9,197 bases of DNA from positions 1 to 9,197 of the forward strand of contig JAITRV010000176.1 in assembly GCA_031288215.1 (NCBI GenBank), in the 5' to 3' direction. Shown here in pieces: positions 1 to 6,642 of the stretch. The position numbers and the translations under genes are program-made. Origin of the DNA: Spirochaetaceae bacterium. GTDB lineage: Bacteria > Spirochaetota > Spirochaetia > Treponematales > Breznakiellaceae. The notes beneath the pieces were generated by a model. The model was not told the DNA's origin. It did no database searches and worked only from the letters and a program-made list of their open reading frames with translations. Numbering within the stretch: the first letter of the stretch is position 1; every line of letters begins with the position of its first letter.

Positions 1-37
1 TCCTGTTTATTTTTAGAGGCAAATGATGTTTCTTCAT
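1..37 (-). CDS. Possible 5' end of a divergent gene (partial, off the left edge)
   Basis: An ATG on the minus strand at 37 opens a frame that stays open to the window edge and encodes MKKHHLPLKINR. A GCAGGA Shine-Dalgarno-like sequence (plus-strand bases 45-50) sits 7 nt before it, which is a normal distance. The lysine-rich start is compatible with a real N-terminus or the beginning of a signal peptide, but only 12 codons are visible and no function can be assigned. If real, the gene would be divergent from galM, and the repeats at 99-131 would lie in their shared control region. It could equally be a chance open frame. Confidence 0.35.
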   Translation of the reverse strand, partial: MKKHHLPLKINR

Positions 38-67
38 CGACGTATCCTGCTTTCAAGATGGTCTGTT

Positions 68-87
68 CATCATGTATTTACATCATG
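68..87. repeat. Small direct/inverted repeat in the galM upstream region
   Basis: CATCATG occurs at 68-74 and again at 81-87 as a direct repeat. Between the two, ATGTA (72-76) and TACAT (79-83) form an inverted repeat around TT. Such an arrangement can be an operator, but nothing else supports that. It would lie upstream of the possible divergent gene starting at 37. Confidence 0.35.
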
Positions 88-98
88 GACAAACACTA

Positions 99-131
99 TT
101 TAACAATAGTTTAACAATAGCTTAACAATAA
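99..131. repeat. Three tandem 11-bp direct repeats (Pho-box-like)
   Basis: The unit TTAACAATAG recurs three times at exact 11-bp spacing. The core TTAACA is at 100-105, 111-116 and 122-127, and the first two units are identical. One unit per helical turn places all copies on the same DNA face, which suggests cooperative binding of a dimeric or oligomeric response regulator. TT(A/T)ACA-type repeats with about 5-bp spacers are the known pattern of Bacillus subtilis PhoP boxes, and a related pattern is known for cyanobacterial Pho boxes. Assigning such a regulator here is inference. The array is about 90 bp upstream of the galM -35 element and could serve galM, the possible divergent gene, or both. 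Confidence 0.7.
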
Positions 132-222
132 TACGAACGAGCGGGTTAATCAATAAAAAGATTTCCCCCAACGTTTCGTTTTGAAAGACTTATTTTCCCC
201 CTCCGCATTTCTCACGTTGCTC

Positions 223-251
223 TTTACTCCCTCCCCCTTTTCTGCTATCAT
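223..251 (+). promoter_or_regulatory. galM promoter with extended -10, predicting a leaderless mRNA
   Basis: The -35 hexamer TTTACT (223-228) is followed by a 17-nt spacer and the -10 hexamer TATCAT (246-251), with TG at 243-244 forming an extended -10. The hexamers match the sigma70 consensus at 4 of 6 and 5 of 6 positions. Standard spacing puts +1 at base 258, which is the A of the galM ATG. The spacer is a pyrimidine run with no Shine-Dalgarno sequence. Confidence 0.7.
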
Positions 252-257
252 GCCCCT

Positions 258-1295
258 ATGAAGATCTCCAAGAAAACCTTCGGGCTCCTCTCCTCGGGGA
301 AAAAGGCCCACCTCTATACCCTGAAAGCGGGGGAACTGTCCCTGTCCGTAACGGACTTCGGGGCAACCCTGGTTTCCCTCGTCGTTCCTTCCCGGAGAGA
401 AGCCCCCCGGGATGTCCTCCTGGGCTACTCCACCCTGGAGGGGTACACCCACAACAAGCCCCACTTGGGGGGCACCGTCGGGCGCTACGCCAACCGCGTC
501 GGGGGAGGCCGCTTTACCCTGAACGGTTCGGTCTACGAGCTTCCCCGGAACGACGGGGCCCACACCCTCCACGGGGGGCTGCGGGGATTCGACAAACTCC
601 TGTGGAAGGCCGATGCCTATGAGGAGCGGGACGGCGTCTTTGTCCGCTTTGAACTCCGCAGCCCCGACGGGGAGGAGGGATTTCCGGGCAACCTCAAGGC
701 CGTGGTCAGCTACGGCCTCACCAGGAGCAACGAGGTGGTGGCGGACTATGCCGCCCGAGTGGACGCCCCCTGCCCGGTGAACCTCACCAACCACGCCTAC
801 TTCAACCTCGCCGGGGAAGGCCGGGGCACGATCCTCGGCCACGAGGTCCGGCTCTATGCGGCCTCCTACGTGGAGGTGGATGCCGCCCTGATCCCCACCG
901 GAACCCTCCTTCCGGCGGCCCCGGGGCCCTTTGACTTCAGCGTCCCCAAGGCCATAGGCCGGGACCTCCGGGCCGCCGGAGGGGGCTACGACCACTGCTT
1001 TGTCCTGGGGGGCGAGGCGGGCAAGCTGCGGCCCTGTGCGGAAGTTTTTGAACCCTCCTCGGGCCGGGCCATGCGGGTCTTTACCACCCAGCCCGGCCTT
1101 CAGTTCTACACGGGGAACTTCCTGGACGCCCTTCCCGGCAAGGCCGGTTCCATATACGGCAAGCACGGGGGTTTTTGCCTGGAGACCCAGCATTTCCCCG
1201 ACGGCCCGAACCGGCCGGACTTCCCCCCCTGCATCTTCGGCCCGGACCGGGATTACCACGAGAAAACCCTTTTCGTCTTTGAATGGGATGCATAG
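258..1295 (+). CDS. galM: Aldose 1-epimerase (mutarotase)
   Basis: This 345-residue cytoplasmic protein has normal length for the GalM family, which interconverts alpha and beta anomers of glucose and galactose and feeds the Leloir pathway and glycolysis. Visible family motifs are GRYANR (75-80, substrate Arg80), HTLHGG (102-107, His105), NLTNHAYFNLAG (175-186, His179 as the expected catalytic acid), YDHCFVL (244-250, Asp245 contacting sugar) and CLETQHFPD (307-315, Glu309 as the expected catalytic base). These line up with the Lactococcus lactis active-site residues Arg71, His96, His170, Asp243 and Glu304. No signal peptide is seen. The ATG at 258 is chosen because the conserved N-terminal fold begins at once and the upstream promoter points to it. 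There is no ribosome binding site, so translation is probably leaderless. The gene stands alone with its own promoter and is followed by a stem-loop. It has no evident functional link to the ATPase genes. Confidence 0.95.
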   Translation: MKISKKTFGLLSSGKKAHLYTLKAGELSLSVTDFGATLVSLVVPSRREAPRDVLLGYSTLEGYTHNKPHLGGTVGRYANRVGGGRFTLNGSVYELPRNDGAHTLHGGLRGFDKLLWKADAYEERDGVFVRFELRSPDGEEGFPGNLKAVVSYGLTRSNEVVADYAARVDAPCPVNLTNHAYFNLAGEGRGTILGHEVRLYAASYVEVDAALIPTGTLLPAAPGPFDFSVPKAIGRDLRAAGGGYDHCFVLGGEAGKLRPCAEVFEPSSGRAMRVFTTQPGLQFYTGNFLDALPGKAGSIYGKHGGFCLETQHFPDGPNRPDFPPCIFGPDRDYHEKTLFVFEWDA

Positions 1296-1296
1296 G

Positions 1297-1336
1297 AGTT
1301 TGTTGGGCTCCCTCAGTGAGCGGAGTCCAACAAACT
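1297..1336 (+). terminator. Strong stem-loop after galM (terminator or palindromic repeat)
   Basis: Arms at 1297-1311 and 1322-1336 (AGTTTGTTGGGCTCC and GGAGTCCAACAAACT) pair over 15 bp with a single G-U wobble. The 10-nt loop can itself close as CTC/GAG. It begins one base after the galM stop codon. A run of seven Ts lies at 1356-1362, about 20 nt beyond the stem, and is preceded by a run of As it could pair with. This is therefore not a textbook intrinsic terminator. It may stop or protect the galM transcript, or it may be one copy of a dispersed palindromic element. Confidence 0.5.
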
Positions 1337-1414
1337 GCCCGGTAAAAAAATGAAGTTTTTTTAAATTCATAGGCGAAATCACCGGATTTTTTATAGAATT
1401 CAGAGAAAAAATCC

Positions 1415-1443
1415 TTGAAAAAAAAATAATAGTCATATATACT
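1415..1443 (+). promoter_or_regulatory. Promoter of the V-type ATPase operon
   Basis: The -35 hexamer TTGAAA (1415-1420), a 17-nt A-rich spacer and the -10 hexamer TATACT (1438-1443) form a near-consensus sigma70 promoter. A-rich DNA upstream could act as an UP element. The predicted start is near 1449-1450, giving an untranslated leader of about 114 nt before atpE. It is the only strong candidate promoter seen between galM and atpE, and no comparably good one was found inside the operon. Confidence 0.65.
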
Positions 1444-1462
1444 TCATTATTATATATATGTG

Positions 1463-1523
1463 ATCCGGTCGCTGAGAATGATTGTAATCGGTGTAAGGCA
1501 TATCGGTAGCAAGAAATATCGGT
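1463..1523 (+). repeat. Repeated ATCGGT motif in the atp leader
   Basis: ATCGGT occurs at 1487-1492, 1502-1507 and 1518-1523, starting 15 and 16 nt apart. A variant, ATCCGGT, lies at 1463-1469. All four copies fall between the predicted transcription start and the atpE ribosome binding site (GAGGAG, 1555-1560). They could be binding sites for an RNA- or DNA-binding regulator, or chance in a short AT-rich region. Confidence 0.35.
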
Positions 1524-1563
1524 TAGATAGAAGGTCAATATTCGTAATTTTAAAGAGGAGACT

Positions 1564-2178
1564 ATGGACATCCAACTTCAGGAACTTATCGATAAAATAA
1601 AAAAGGATGGGATCGAATCCGCCTCGGAAGAGGCCGGGCGGCTGAAAAATCAGGCCGAACAGGAGGCTGCCCGGATCTTGGAAGAGGCCCGCCGGGAAGC
1701 GGAGGAGCTTATCGCCAAGGGCAAGGCCGATGCGGAACGTTCTGAAAAGGCCGGCATTACCGCCCTGGAACAGGCCTCCCGCAACCTCTTTTTGGCTTTC
1801 AAGAAGGAGATCGAGGCCCTGCTGGACCGGATCGTCGTCCGGGAGACCGGATCGGCCTATACCGGCGAGGTCGTCAAGGCGGTGCTGCCGGATATCCTCA
1901 AAAACTGGGCGGCCAAGGGCAGCGATGCCCTGGACGTCATCCTTCCCGAGAAGGACCGCGCTTCCCTGGAAGATTTCTTCAATGCGAAGCTCGCCGGAGA
2001 ATTGAAGAAGGGGGTGGAACTCAAGACCGGCCGGAACCTGAGCGCCGGCTTCCGGATCGCCGAAAAGGACGGTTCCGCCTATTATGACTTTTCCGCCGAA
2101 TCCGTGGCGGAACTGCTTTCGGCCTACCTCAATCCCCGGCTGGCGGAGATCCTCAAAAGCACGGCAAAGGGCAGCTAA
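1564..2178 (+). CDS. atpE: V-type ATP synthase/ATPase subunit E (peripheral stalk)
   Basis: This 204-residue protein matches the family length. Residues 1-90 are a highly charged alpha helix rich in Glu, Lys, Arg and Ala (for example AEQEAARILEEARREAEEL at 31-49), expected to form the long stalk coiled coil. Residues from about 95 form the mixed alpha/beta head that binds the top of the A/B hexamer, ending with the typical GFRIAEKDGSAYYDFS segment (162-177) and a C-terminal helix. In known enzymes subunit E pairs with subunit G (or H) as the stator. No G gene is visible here, so the partner is unknown. The ATG at 1564 follows GAGGAG (1555-1560). It is the first gene of the operon, and its stop is 3 nt before the GTG of the DUF2764 gene. 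Confidence 0.92.
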   Translation: MDIQLQELIDKIKKDGIESASEEAGRLKNQAEQEAARILEEARREAEELIAKGKADAERSEKAGITALEQASRNLFLAFKKEIEALLDRIVVRETGSAYTGEVVKAVLPDILKNWAAKGSDALDVILPEKDRASLEDFFNAKLAGELKKGVELKTGRNLSAGFRIAEKDGSAYYDFSAESVAELLSAYLNPRLAEILKSTAKGS

Positions 2179-2181
2179 AAA

Positions 2182-2793
2182 GTGGGCGCCTACTATTACC
2201 TTATCGCCCAGCTTCCCCACCTCGTGTATGGTCAGAGTGCCCCCATGACGGCGGCCGCCTTCAAGACCCTCGCCGGCGAACACTTAAGTCCCGCGCACCG
2301 GGCCCTGTTGGATCACTGCACCCTGGATGCCGGCCTGGTCCTGGGGGAGGGAGGGATCGCCTATAGCGAAGATCTCGAGCCCACCTCCTCGGCCTTCATT
2401 AACCGCTGGCGCGCCTGGGAGCGGGCCCTCCGGCTGCACCTGGCCCGGCTTCGGCTTCAGCGGCTCAAGGGCAGAGAGGCCTCGGCGGACTTTGTCCCCC
2501 CGGCGGACCCTCCTGAGGGCTTCCCCGATGCCGCCCTGTCGGCCAAGGCGGCCCTGGCCATTGAATCCCCCCTGGAGGCGGAACTCTTCCTGGATAAGAG
2601 CCGTTGGGACCTCATTGAGGCCCTTATGGGATTTGATAACTATTTTAACGTGAACACGGTATTTGGGTATCTCCTCAAGCTGCTCCTCATCGGGCGGTGG
2701 TCCGCTTTTAAGGCGGAGGAGGGATTTGCGGAATATAAGGGTTTATATGCTTCCGTAATGGAAGCCGCCCCGGATAGGAGTCCGGTGGGTTAA
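2182..2793 (+). CDS. DUF2764 family protein, putative V-ATPase subunit C-like component
   Basis: This 203-residue protein begins at GTG (2182), 3 nt after the atpE stop, giving the characteristic N-terminus MGAYYYLIAQLPHL. Only a weak AAGGG (2166-2170) precedes it, so coupling to atpE translation is likely. DUF2764 genes are known at this position in spirochaete and chlamydial ATPase operons. The protein is mainly helical, with charged Arg-rich helices at about 70-98, a Pro-rich linker at about 104-116, and a C-terminal segment with SPLEAELFLDKSRW (129-142) and FNVNTVFGYLLKL (155-167). The latter resembles the repeated Asp-x-x-Asn helix motif of subunit C (the d-type funnel joining shaft and ring). 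No separate subunit C gene is present. A role as a C substitute is therefore inferred, not shown. The stop at 2791 is followed by an unusual 119-nt gap. Confidence 0.8.
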   Translation: MGAYYYLIAQLPHLVYGQSAPMTAAAFKTLAGEHLSPAHRALLDHCTLDAGLVLGEGGIAYSEDLEPTSSAFINRWRAWERALRLHLARLRLQRLKGREASADFVPPADPPEGFPDAALSAKAALAIESPLEAELFLDKSRWDLIEALMGFDNYFNVNTVFGYLLKLLLIGRWSAFKAEEGFAEYKGLYASVMEAAPDRSPVG

Positions 2794-2865
2794 GTCCCAA
2801 GGGCCCCGGGGGAACTGCCATAGCCTGAAGGGCGGCGGTTTCCGGAGCGTAAGCGGGTGGGAACC

Positions 2866-2916
2866 ATGATGCTTGCGGGGGTCTTAAAACAGTACGAATC
2901 GGGAGAACCGAAATGA
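2866..2916 (+). CDS. Possible 16-codon ORF overlapping the atpA start
   Basis: Tandem ATG codons at 2866 and 2869 open a short frame encoding MMLAGVLKQYESGEPK. Its TGA (2914-2916) overlaps the atpA ATG in the classic ATGA arrangement. GGGA at 2859-2862 is a poor, close ribosome binding site. The frame is the same as that of the DUF2764 gene, separated from it by stops at 2791 and 2821. It may therefore be a coupling or leader ORF, a remnant of a longer DUF2764 C-terminus, or chance. No family is recognised. Confidence 0.2.
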   Translation: MMLAGVLKQYESGEPK

Positions 2917-4673
2917 TCGGAACAAAAGGAACAGTGGTTGCCGTAAACGGCAATATGGTCAGCGTCCGTTTTGAAGGCGCCGTATCCATGAACGAAGTCG
3001 GCTATGTCAAGACCGGGGGCAAATCCCTCAAGAGTGAGGTCATCCGTATCCGGGGTGATATTTCCCAGCTCCAGGTCTTTGAGATTACCAAGGGGATCAC
3101 CGTGGGGGATGCGGTGGAGTTTTCCGGGGATATGCTGGCCGTCGAGGTCGGTCCCGGGCTTTTGGGGCAGGTCTTTGACGGCCTCCAGAACCCCCTCCCC
3201 AAACTGGCGGAAACGACGGGGAACTTCCTGGAACGGGGGGTCTACCTGGACCCCCTGCCCGTGGAAAAGACCTGGGAATTTACCCCCGCCGTCAAAGCGG
3301 GGGATCGGGTGGAACGGGCGGATACCCTGGGTACGGTTCCGGAGGGCACCTTCACCCACCGGATCATGGTTCCCTTCAACCTCTACGGGTCCTATACGGT
3401 ACGTTCCGTCAAGGGGGCCGGGTCCTATACGATCCGGGAACCCGTCGCGGAACTCACGGACGAGAAGGGCAATACCGTCCCGGTAACCATGTCCTTCCGC
3501 TGGCCGGTGAAGCGGCCCATCGACTGTTTTGACGAACGCCTCAAGCCCCGGGACCCCATGGTTACCCGGGTCCGGCTTATCGACACCTTCTTCCCCGTGG
3601 CCCGGGGGGGGACCTACTGCATCCCCGGCCCCTTCGGCGCGGGGAAGACCGTACTCCAGCAGATTACCAGCCGTCACGCCGATGTGGATATCGTGATCAT
3701 CGCCGCCTGCGGGGAGCGGGCCGGGGAGGTGGTGGAGACCCTCAAGGAGTTCCCCGAACTCACCGACCCCCGGACCGGACGATCCCTGATGGAGCGGACC
3801 GTGATCATCTGTAACACCTCCTCCATGCCCGTGGCGGCCCGGGAGGCGTCGGTGTATACCGCGGTTACCCTGGCGGAATACTACCGCCAGATGGGGCTCC
3901 ACGTCCTCCTCCTGGCGGACTCCACCAGCCGCTGGGCCCAGGCCATGCGGGAAATGTCCGGCCGCCTGGAGGAGATCCCCGGGGAAGAAGCCTTCCCCGC
4001 CTACCTGGAGTCCACCATCGCCAGCTTCTACGAGCGGGCGGGGATCGTGCGGCTGCGGGACGGCTCCATCGGATCGGTTACCATCGGCGGGACCGTCAGC
4101 CCCGCGGGGGGTAACTTCGAGGAACCCGTCACCCAGGCGACCCTCAAGGTAGTGGGGGCCTTCCACGGCCTTTCCCGGGAACGGTCCGATGCCCGCAAAT
4201 ACCCGGCGATTCACCCCCTGGACTCCTGGTCTAAGTACCGGGGGATTATCCCCCTGGAGAAGGTCAAATACGCCCACGGCTTCATGGCCCGGGGCAGCGA
4301 GGTGGAACAGATGATGAAGGTCGTCGGCGAGGAGGGGACCAGCCTGGACGACTACGTGATCTACCTCAAGGGGGATTTCCTGGATGCGGTGTACTTTCAG
4401 CAGAACTCCTTCGACCAGGTTGACGCTTCGGTCAGTCCGGAACGGCAGGATCATATCTTTACCATTATCCTCAATATACTTGCATCTCAATTTTCCTTTG
4501 AAGATAAGAACGAAGCCCGCAGTTGGTTCAACCGGCTCCGGCAGCGCTTCCTGGATTATAACGGCGCGGAATGGAAAAGCGAACGCTTTACCGAACTGGA
4601 AAAGGAGATCGGCTCCGCGATAACCGAGCGTTCCCAGGGCCGGGAAAAGGCCGCTGAAAAAATCCTTGCGTGA
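2913..4673 (+). CDS. atpA: V-type ATP synthase/ATPase catalytic subunit A
   Basis: This 586-residue catalytic subunit has the usual length and forms the A3B3 head, which hydrolyses or makes ATP on the cytoplasmic side of the membrane. An N-terminal beta barrel covers about residues 1-75, and the non-homologous bulge characteristic of A subunits covers about 110-200. The Walker A loop is GPFGAGKT (239-246, Lys245), where many bacterial homologues have Ser instead of Ala243. GERAGE (267-272) holds catalytic Glu268, the Walker B region is VLLLADSTSRWA (331-342, Asp336), and PGEEAFPAYL (356-365) and SPAGGNFEEPVT (396-407) are conserved. A helical C-terminal domain follows. All active-site residues I can check are intact. 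The ATG at 2913 has GGGAGA at 2901-2906. The gene lies 119 nt after the DUF2764 gene and 31 nt before atpB. Confidence 0.98.
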   Translation: MIGTKGTVVAVNGNMVSVRFEGAVSMNEVGYVKTGGKSLKSEVIRIRGDISQLQVFEITKGITVGDAVEFSGDMLAVEVGPGLLGQVFDGLQNPLPKLAETTGNFLERGVYLDPLPVEKTWEFTPAVKAGDRVERADTLGTVPEGTFTHRIMVPFNLYGSYTVRSVKGAGSYTIREPVAELTDEKGNTVPVTMSFRWPVKRPIDCFDERLKPRDPMVTRVRLIDTFFPVARGGTYCIPGPFGAGKTVLQQITSRHADVDIVIIAACGERAGEVVETLKEFPELTDPRTGRSLMERTVIICNTSSMPVAAREASVYTAVTLAEYYRQMGLHVLLLADSTSRWAQAMREMSGRLEEIPGEEAFPAYLESTIASFYERAGIVRLRDGSIGSVTIGGTVSPAGGNFEEPVTQATLKVVGAFHGLSRERSDARKYPAIHPLDSWSKYRGIIPLEKVKYAHGFMARGSEVEQMMKVVGEEGTSLDDYVIYLKGDFLDAVYFQQNSFDQVDASVSPERQDHIFTIILNILASQFSFEDKNEARSWFNRLRQRFLDYNGAEWKSERFTELEKEIGSAITERSQGREKAAEKILA

Positions 4674-4692
4674 TCGTCATGCGGGGAGAGCT

Positions 4693-4697
4693 AAGGA
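4693..4697 (+). promoter_or_regulatory. Ribosome binding site that fixes the atpB start
   Basis: AAGGA at 4693-4697 lies 7 nt before the ATG at 4705. The frame can be read 13 codons further upstream to a TTG at 4666 inside the atpA end, but no binding site precedes that codon. The extension is not part of the typical B-subunit N-terminus. Confidence 0.75.
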
Positions 4698-4704
4698 TGG
4701 AAAC

Positions 4705-6000
4705 ATGAAAAAGATATATAGCAAGATCGAATCTATCACCGGAAGCGTTATCACGGTCAGGGCCGAGGGGATCCGTTACGGGGACCTGGCGGAGGTGGAT
4801 ACCGTCTTCGGCACCTCCCTGGCGGAGGTAAACCGGCTGGAGGACGACCTCGTTTCCCTCCAGGTATTTGCCGGGGGCCGGGGCATCTCCACCGGGGACA
4901 CGGTACGGTTCCTGGGGCACCCCATGGAGGTGTCCTTCTCGGAAAACCTCATGGGCAGGGTCTTCTCCGGTTCCGGGGGTCCCCGGGACAAGGGGCCGGC
5001 CCTCCACGAAAACCTGATCCCCATCGGGGGCCCTTCGGTCAACCCCTCCCAGCGGATCATCCCCCGCCGGATGATCCGGACGGGGATTCCCATGATCGAC
5101 CTTTTCAATACCCTGGTGGTTTCCCAGAAGCTCCCTATCTTCTCCGTGTCCGGGGAGCCCTATAACGAGCTCTTGGCCCGGATCGCCATGCAGGCCGAGG
5201 TAGACGTGATCATCCTGGGGGGTATGGGGCTTAAATACGACGACTATCTCTTCTTCAAGGATACCCTGGAGGAAGGGGGCGCCCTGTCCCGGACGGTGAT
5301 GTTTGTCCATACCGCCAGCGACCCCATCGTGGAGTGTCTCATGATCCCCGATATGTCCCTGGCGGTGGCGGAACAATTCGCCCTCCAGGGCAAGGACGTG
5401 CTGGTCCTCCTCACGGACATGACCAACTTTTCCGACGCCATGAAGGAAATTTCGATCATCCAGGAACAGGTTCCCAGTAACCGGGGCTATCCCGGGGACC
5501 TTTACAGCCAGCTTGCCTCCCGGTACGAAAAGGCCGTTGACTTTGAGACCGCCGGGTCTATCACCATCCTGGGGGTAACTACCATGCCCGGCGACGACGT
5601 GACCCACCCGGTACCGGACAACACGGGGTATATCACCGAAGGCCAGTATTACCTCAAGAACGGACGGATCGAGCCGTTTGGGTCCCTTTCCCGGTTAAAA
5701 CAGCAGGTAAACGGCAAGACTAGAGCGGATCATCGGGCCCTGATGGACGGCATGATCAAGCTCTATTCCGCCTTCAAAGATACGCTGGAAAAAAAGGCCA
5801 TGGGCTTTATCATGACATCCTGGGACGACAAACTCCTCAAATACGGGGATAAGTTTGAGAGAGAGATGATGGATCTTTCGGTCAACATCCCCCTGGAACG
5901 GGCGCTGGACTTGGGCTGGGAAATCCTTGCGGACTGTTTCAGCCCTGAAGAAACGGGACTGCGGACAGAACTCATCGAGAAGTTTTGGCCCAAGAAGTAG
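4705..6000 (+). CDS. atpB: V-type ATP synthase/ATPase regulatory subunit B
   Basis: This 431-residue protein alternates with A in the head and shapes the catalytic interface but does not itself hydrolyse ATP. It begins MKKIYSKIESITG, the expected beta-barrel start. The former P-loop is degenerate (FSVSGEPYNELLARIA, 146-161) with no GKT, as expected for B. Conserved segments include LLTDMTNFSDAMKEIS (235-250) and VPSNRGYPGDLYSQLASRYEKA (256-277). GSLSR (326-330) lies where the arginine finger of the Enterococcus hirae B subunit is found, so Arg330 is the likely finger reaching into the A-subunit site. The C-terminal helical domain is complete. The start at 4705 is supported by AAGGA 7 nt upstream. 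The gene is 31 nt after atpA and 9 nt before atpD. Confidence 0.97.
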   Translation: MKKIYSKIESITGSVITVRAEGIRYGDLAEVDTVFGTSLAEVNRLEDDLVSLQVFAGGRGISTGDTVRFLGHPMEVSFSENLMGRVFSGSGGPRDKGPALHENLIPIGGPSVNPSQRIIPRRMIRTGIPMIDLFNTLVVSQKLPIFSVSGEPYNELLARIAMQAEVDVIILGGMGLKYDDYLFFKDTLEEGGALSRTVMFVHTASDPIVECLMIPDMSLAVAEQFALQGKDVLVLLTDMTNFSDAMKEISIIQEQVPSNRGYPGDLYSQLASRYEKAVDFETAGSITILGVTTMPGDDVTHPVPDNTGYITEGQYYLKNGRIEPFGSLSRLKQQVNGKTRADHRALMDGMIKLYSAFKDTLEKKAMGFIMTSWDDKLLKYGDKFEREMMDLSVNIPLERALDLGWEILADCFSPEETGLRTELIEKFWPKK

Positions 6001-6009
6001 CGAGGGGTA

Positions 6010-6642
6010 ATGGCAAAGATAAAGCTCACGAAGAACGAGCTCAAGAAACAGAAGGATTCCCTCAAGATGTTCCGGCGTTACCTGCCTACCCTGATGCTGA
6101 AAAAGCAGCAGCTCCAGGCGGAGATCAGGACCACGGAACTCAAGATGAGGGATCGGGAAGACGAGCGGGACCGGCTTACGGGGGCCTTTCAATCCTGGAT
6201 CGCTGTCTTTGGCGAAACCGGCGTCTTTACCCCGGGCATCCTCAAAATAACCAGCGTGAAGACCGCCGCCGGGAATATCGCCGGCGTGGCCATTCCCCTC
6301 TTTGAAGGGGCGGAATTTGCGGTGGAGGCTTACGACCTTACCCGCACCCCTCTGTGGCTCGACGCGGCAGTGGACCGGATGAAACAGGTATTGCTCCTGG
6401 ACCTGGAAATAGAGACCCTGGCGGAACAGCGGCGGAGGTTGGACCATGAATTACGGGTTACTACCCAGCGGGTCAACCTCTTTGAAAAGATCAAAATCCC
6501 CGAGACCAGGGGTAACATCAAGAAGATACAGGTCTATTTGGGAGATCAGCAGACCTCCGCGGTGGTCCGGGGAAAAATCGCCAAGCGCGGCCTTGCCCGG
6601 GCGGCCCAAGGGGTTGCCGTCTCCAAGGGAGCCATGCCGTGA
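6010..6642 (+). CDS. atpD: V-type ATP synthase/ATPase subunit D (central shaft)
   Basis: This 210-residue protein of normal length forms the rotating shaft inside the A/B head. It has the expected antiparallel coiled coil. The N-terminal helix runs from about residue 5 to 58, starting LTKNELKKQKDSLKMFRRYL (6-25), with a small middle region at about 65-115. The C-terminal helix holds RVNLFEKIKIPETRGNIKKI (154-173), a strong subunit D signature, then a basic tail. The start at 6010 follows GAGGGG (6002-6007), which is closer than ideal. No subunit F, the usual shaft partner of D, is encoded beside it. The last 4 nt overlap the GTG start of atpI (GTGA), so the two are translationally coupled. 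Confidence 0.96.
   Translation: MAKIKLTKNELKKQKDSLKMFRRYLPTLMLKKQQLQAEIRTTELKMRDREDERDRLTGAFQSWIAVFGETGVFTPGILKITSVKTAAGNIAGVAIPLFEGAEFAVEAYDLTRTPLWLDAAVDRMKQVLLLDLEIETLAEQRRRLDHELRVTTQRVNLFEKIKIPETRGNIKKIQVYLGDQQTSAVVRGKIAKRGLARAAQGVAVSKGAMP
6625..6631 (+). promoter_or_regulatory. Ribosome binding site that fixes the atpI GTG start
   Basis: AAGGGAG (6625-6631), inside the atpD end, lies 7 nt before the GTG at 6639. This favours the GTG over the ATG at 6651, which would give a protein four residues shorter and place the binding site too far away. Confidence 0.65.

Noticed and set aside
1..114. Open plus-strand frame from the left edge to a TAA at 112
   Set aside because: The peptide is low in recognisable character and the DNA is AT-rich, overlapping the repeat array. 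A 37-codon open run at an edge is not enough to call the end of an upstream gene.
1478..1600. 40-codon plus-strand ORF (starting MIVIGVRHIG) in the atp leader, running into atpE
   Set aside because: It has no ribosome binding site, is very basic and unlike any known family, and overlaps the real atpE start in another frame. It is better explained as an open frame in AT-rich leader DNA.
2790..4490. Very long open frame on the minus strand opposite atpA (and similar ones opposite galM, atpB and atpD)
   Set aside because: These are shadows of GC-rich, C-ending codons on the plus strand. They show no conserved motifs, while the plus-strand frames have complete ATPase signatures.
4666..4704. Extended atpB start at TTG 4666
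   Set aside because: It lacks a ribosome binding site and adds 13 residues absent from typical B subunits. The ATG at 4705 has AAGGA at the right distance.
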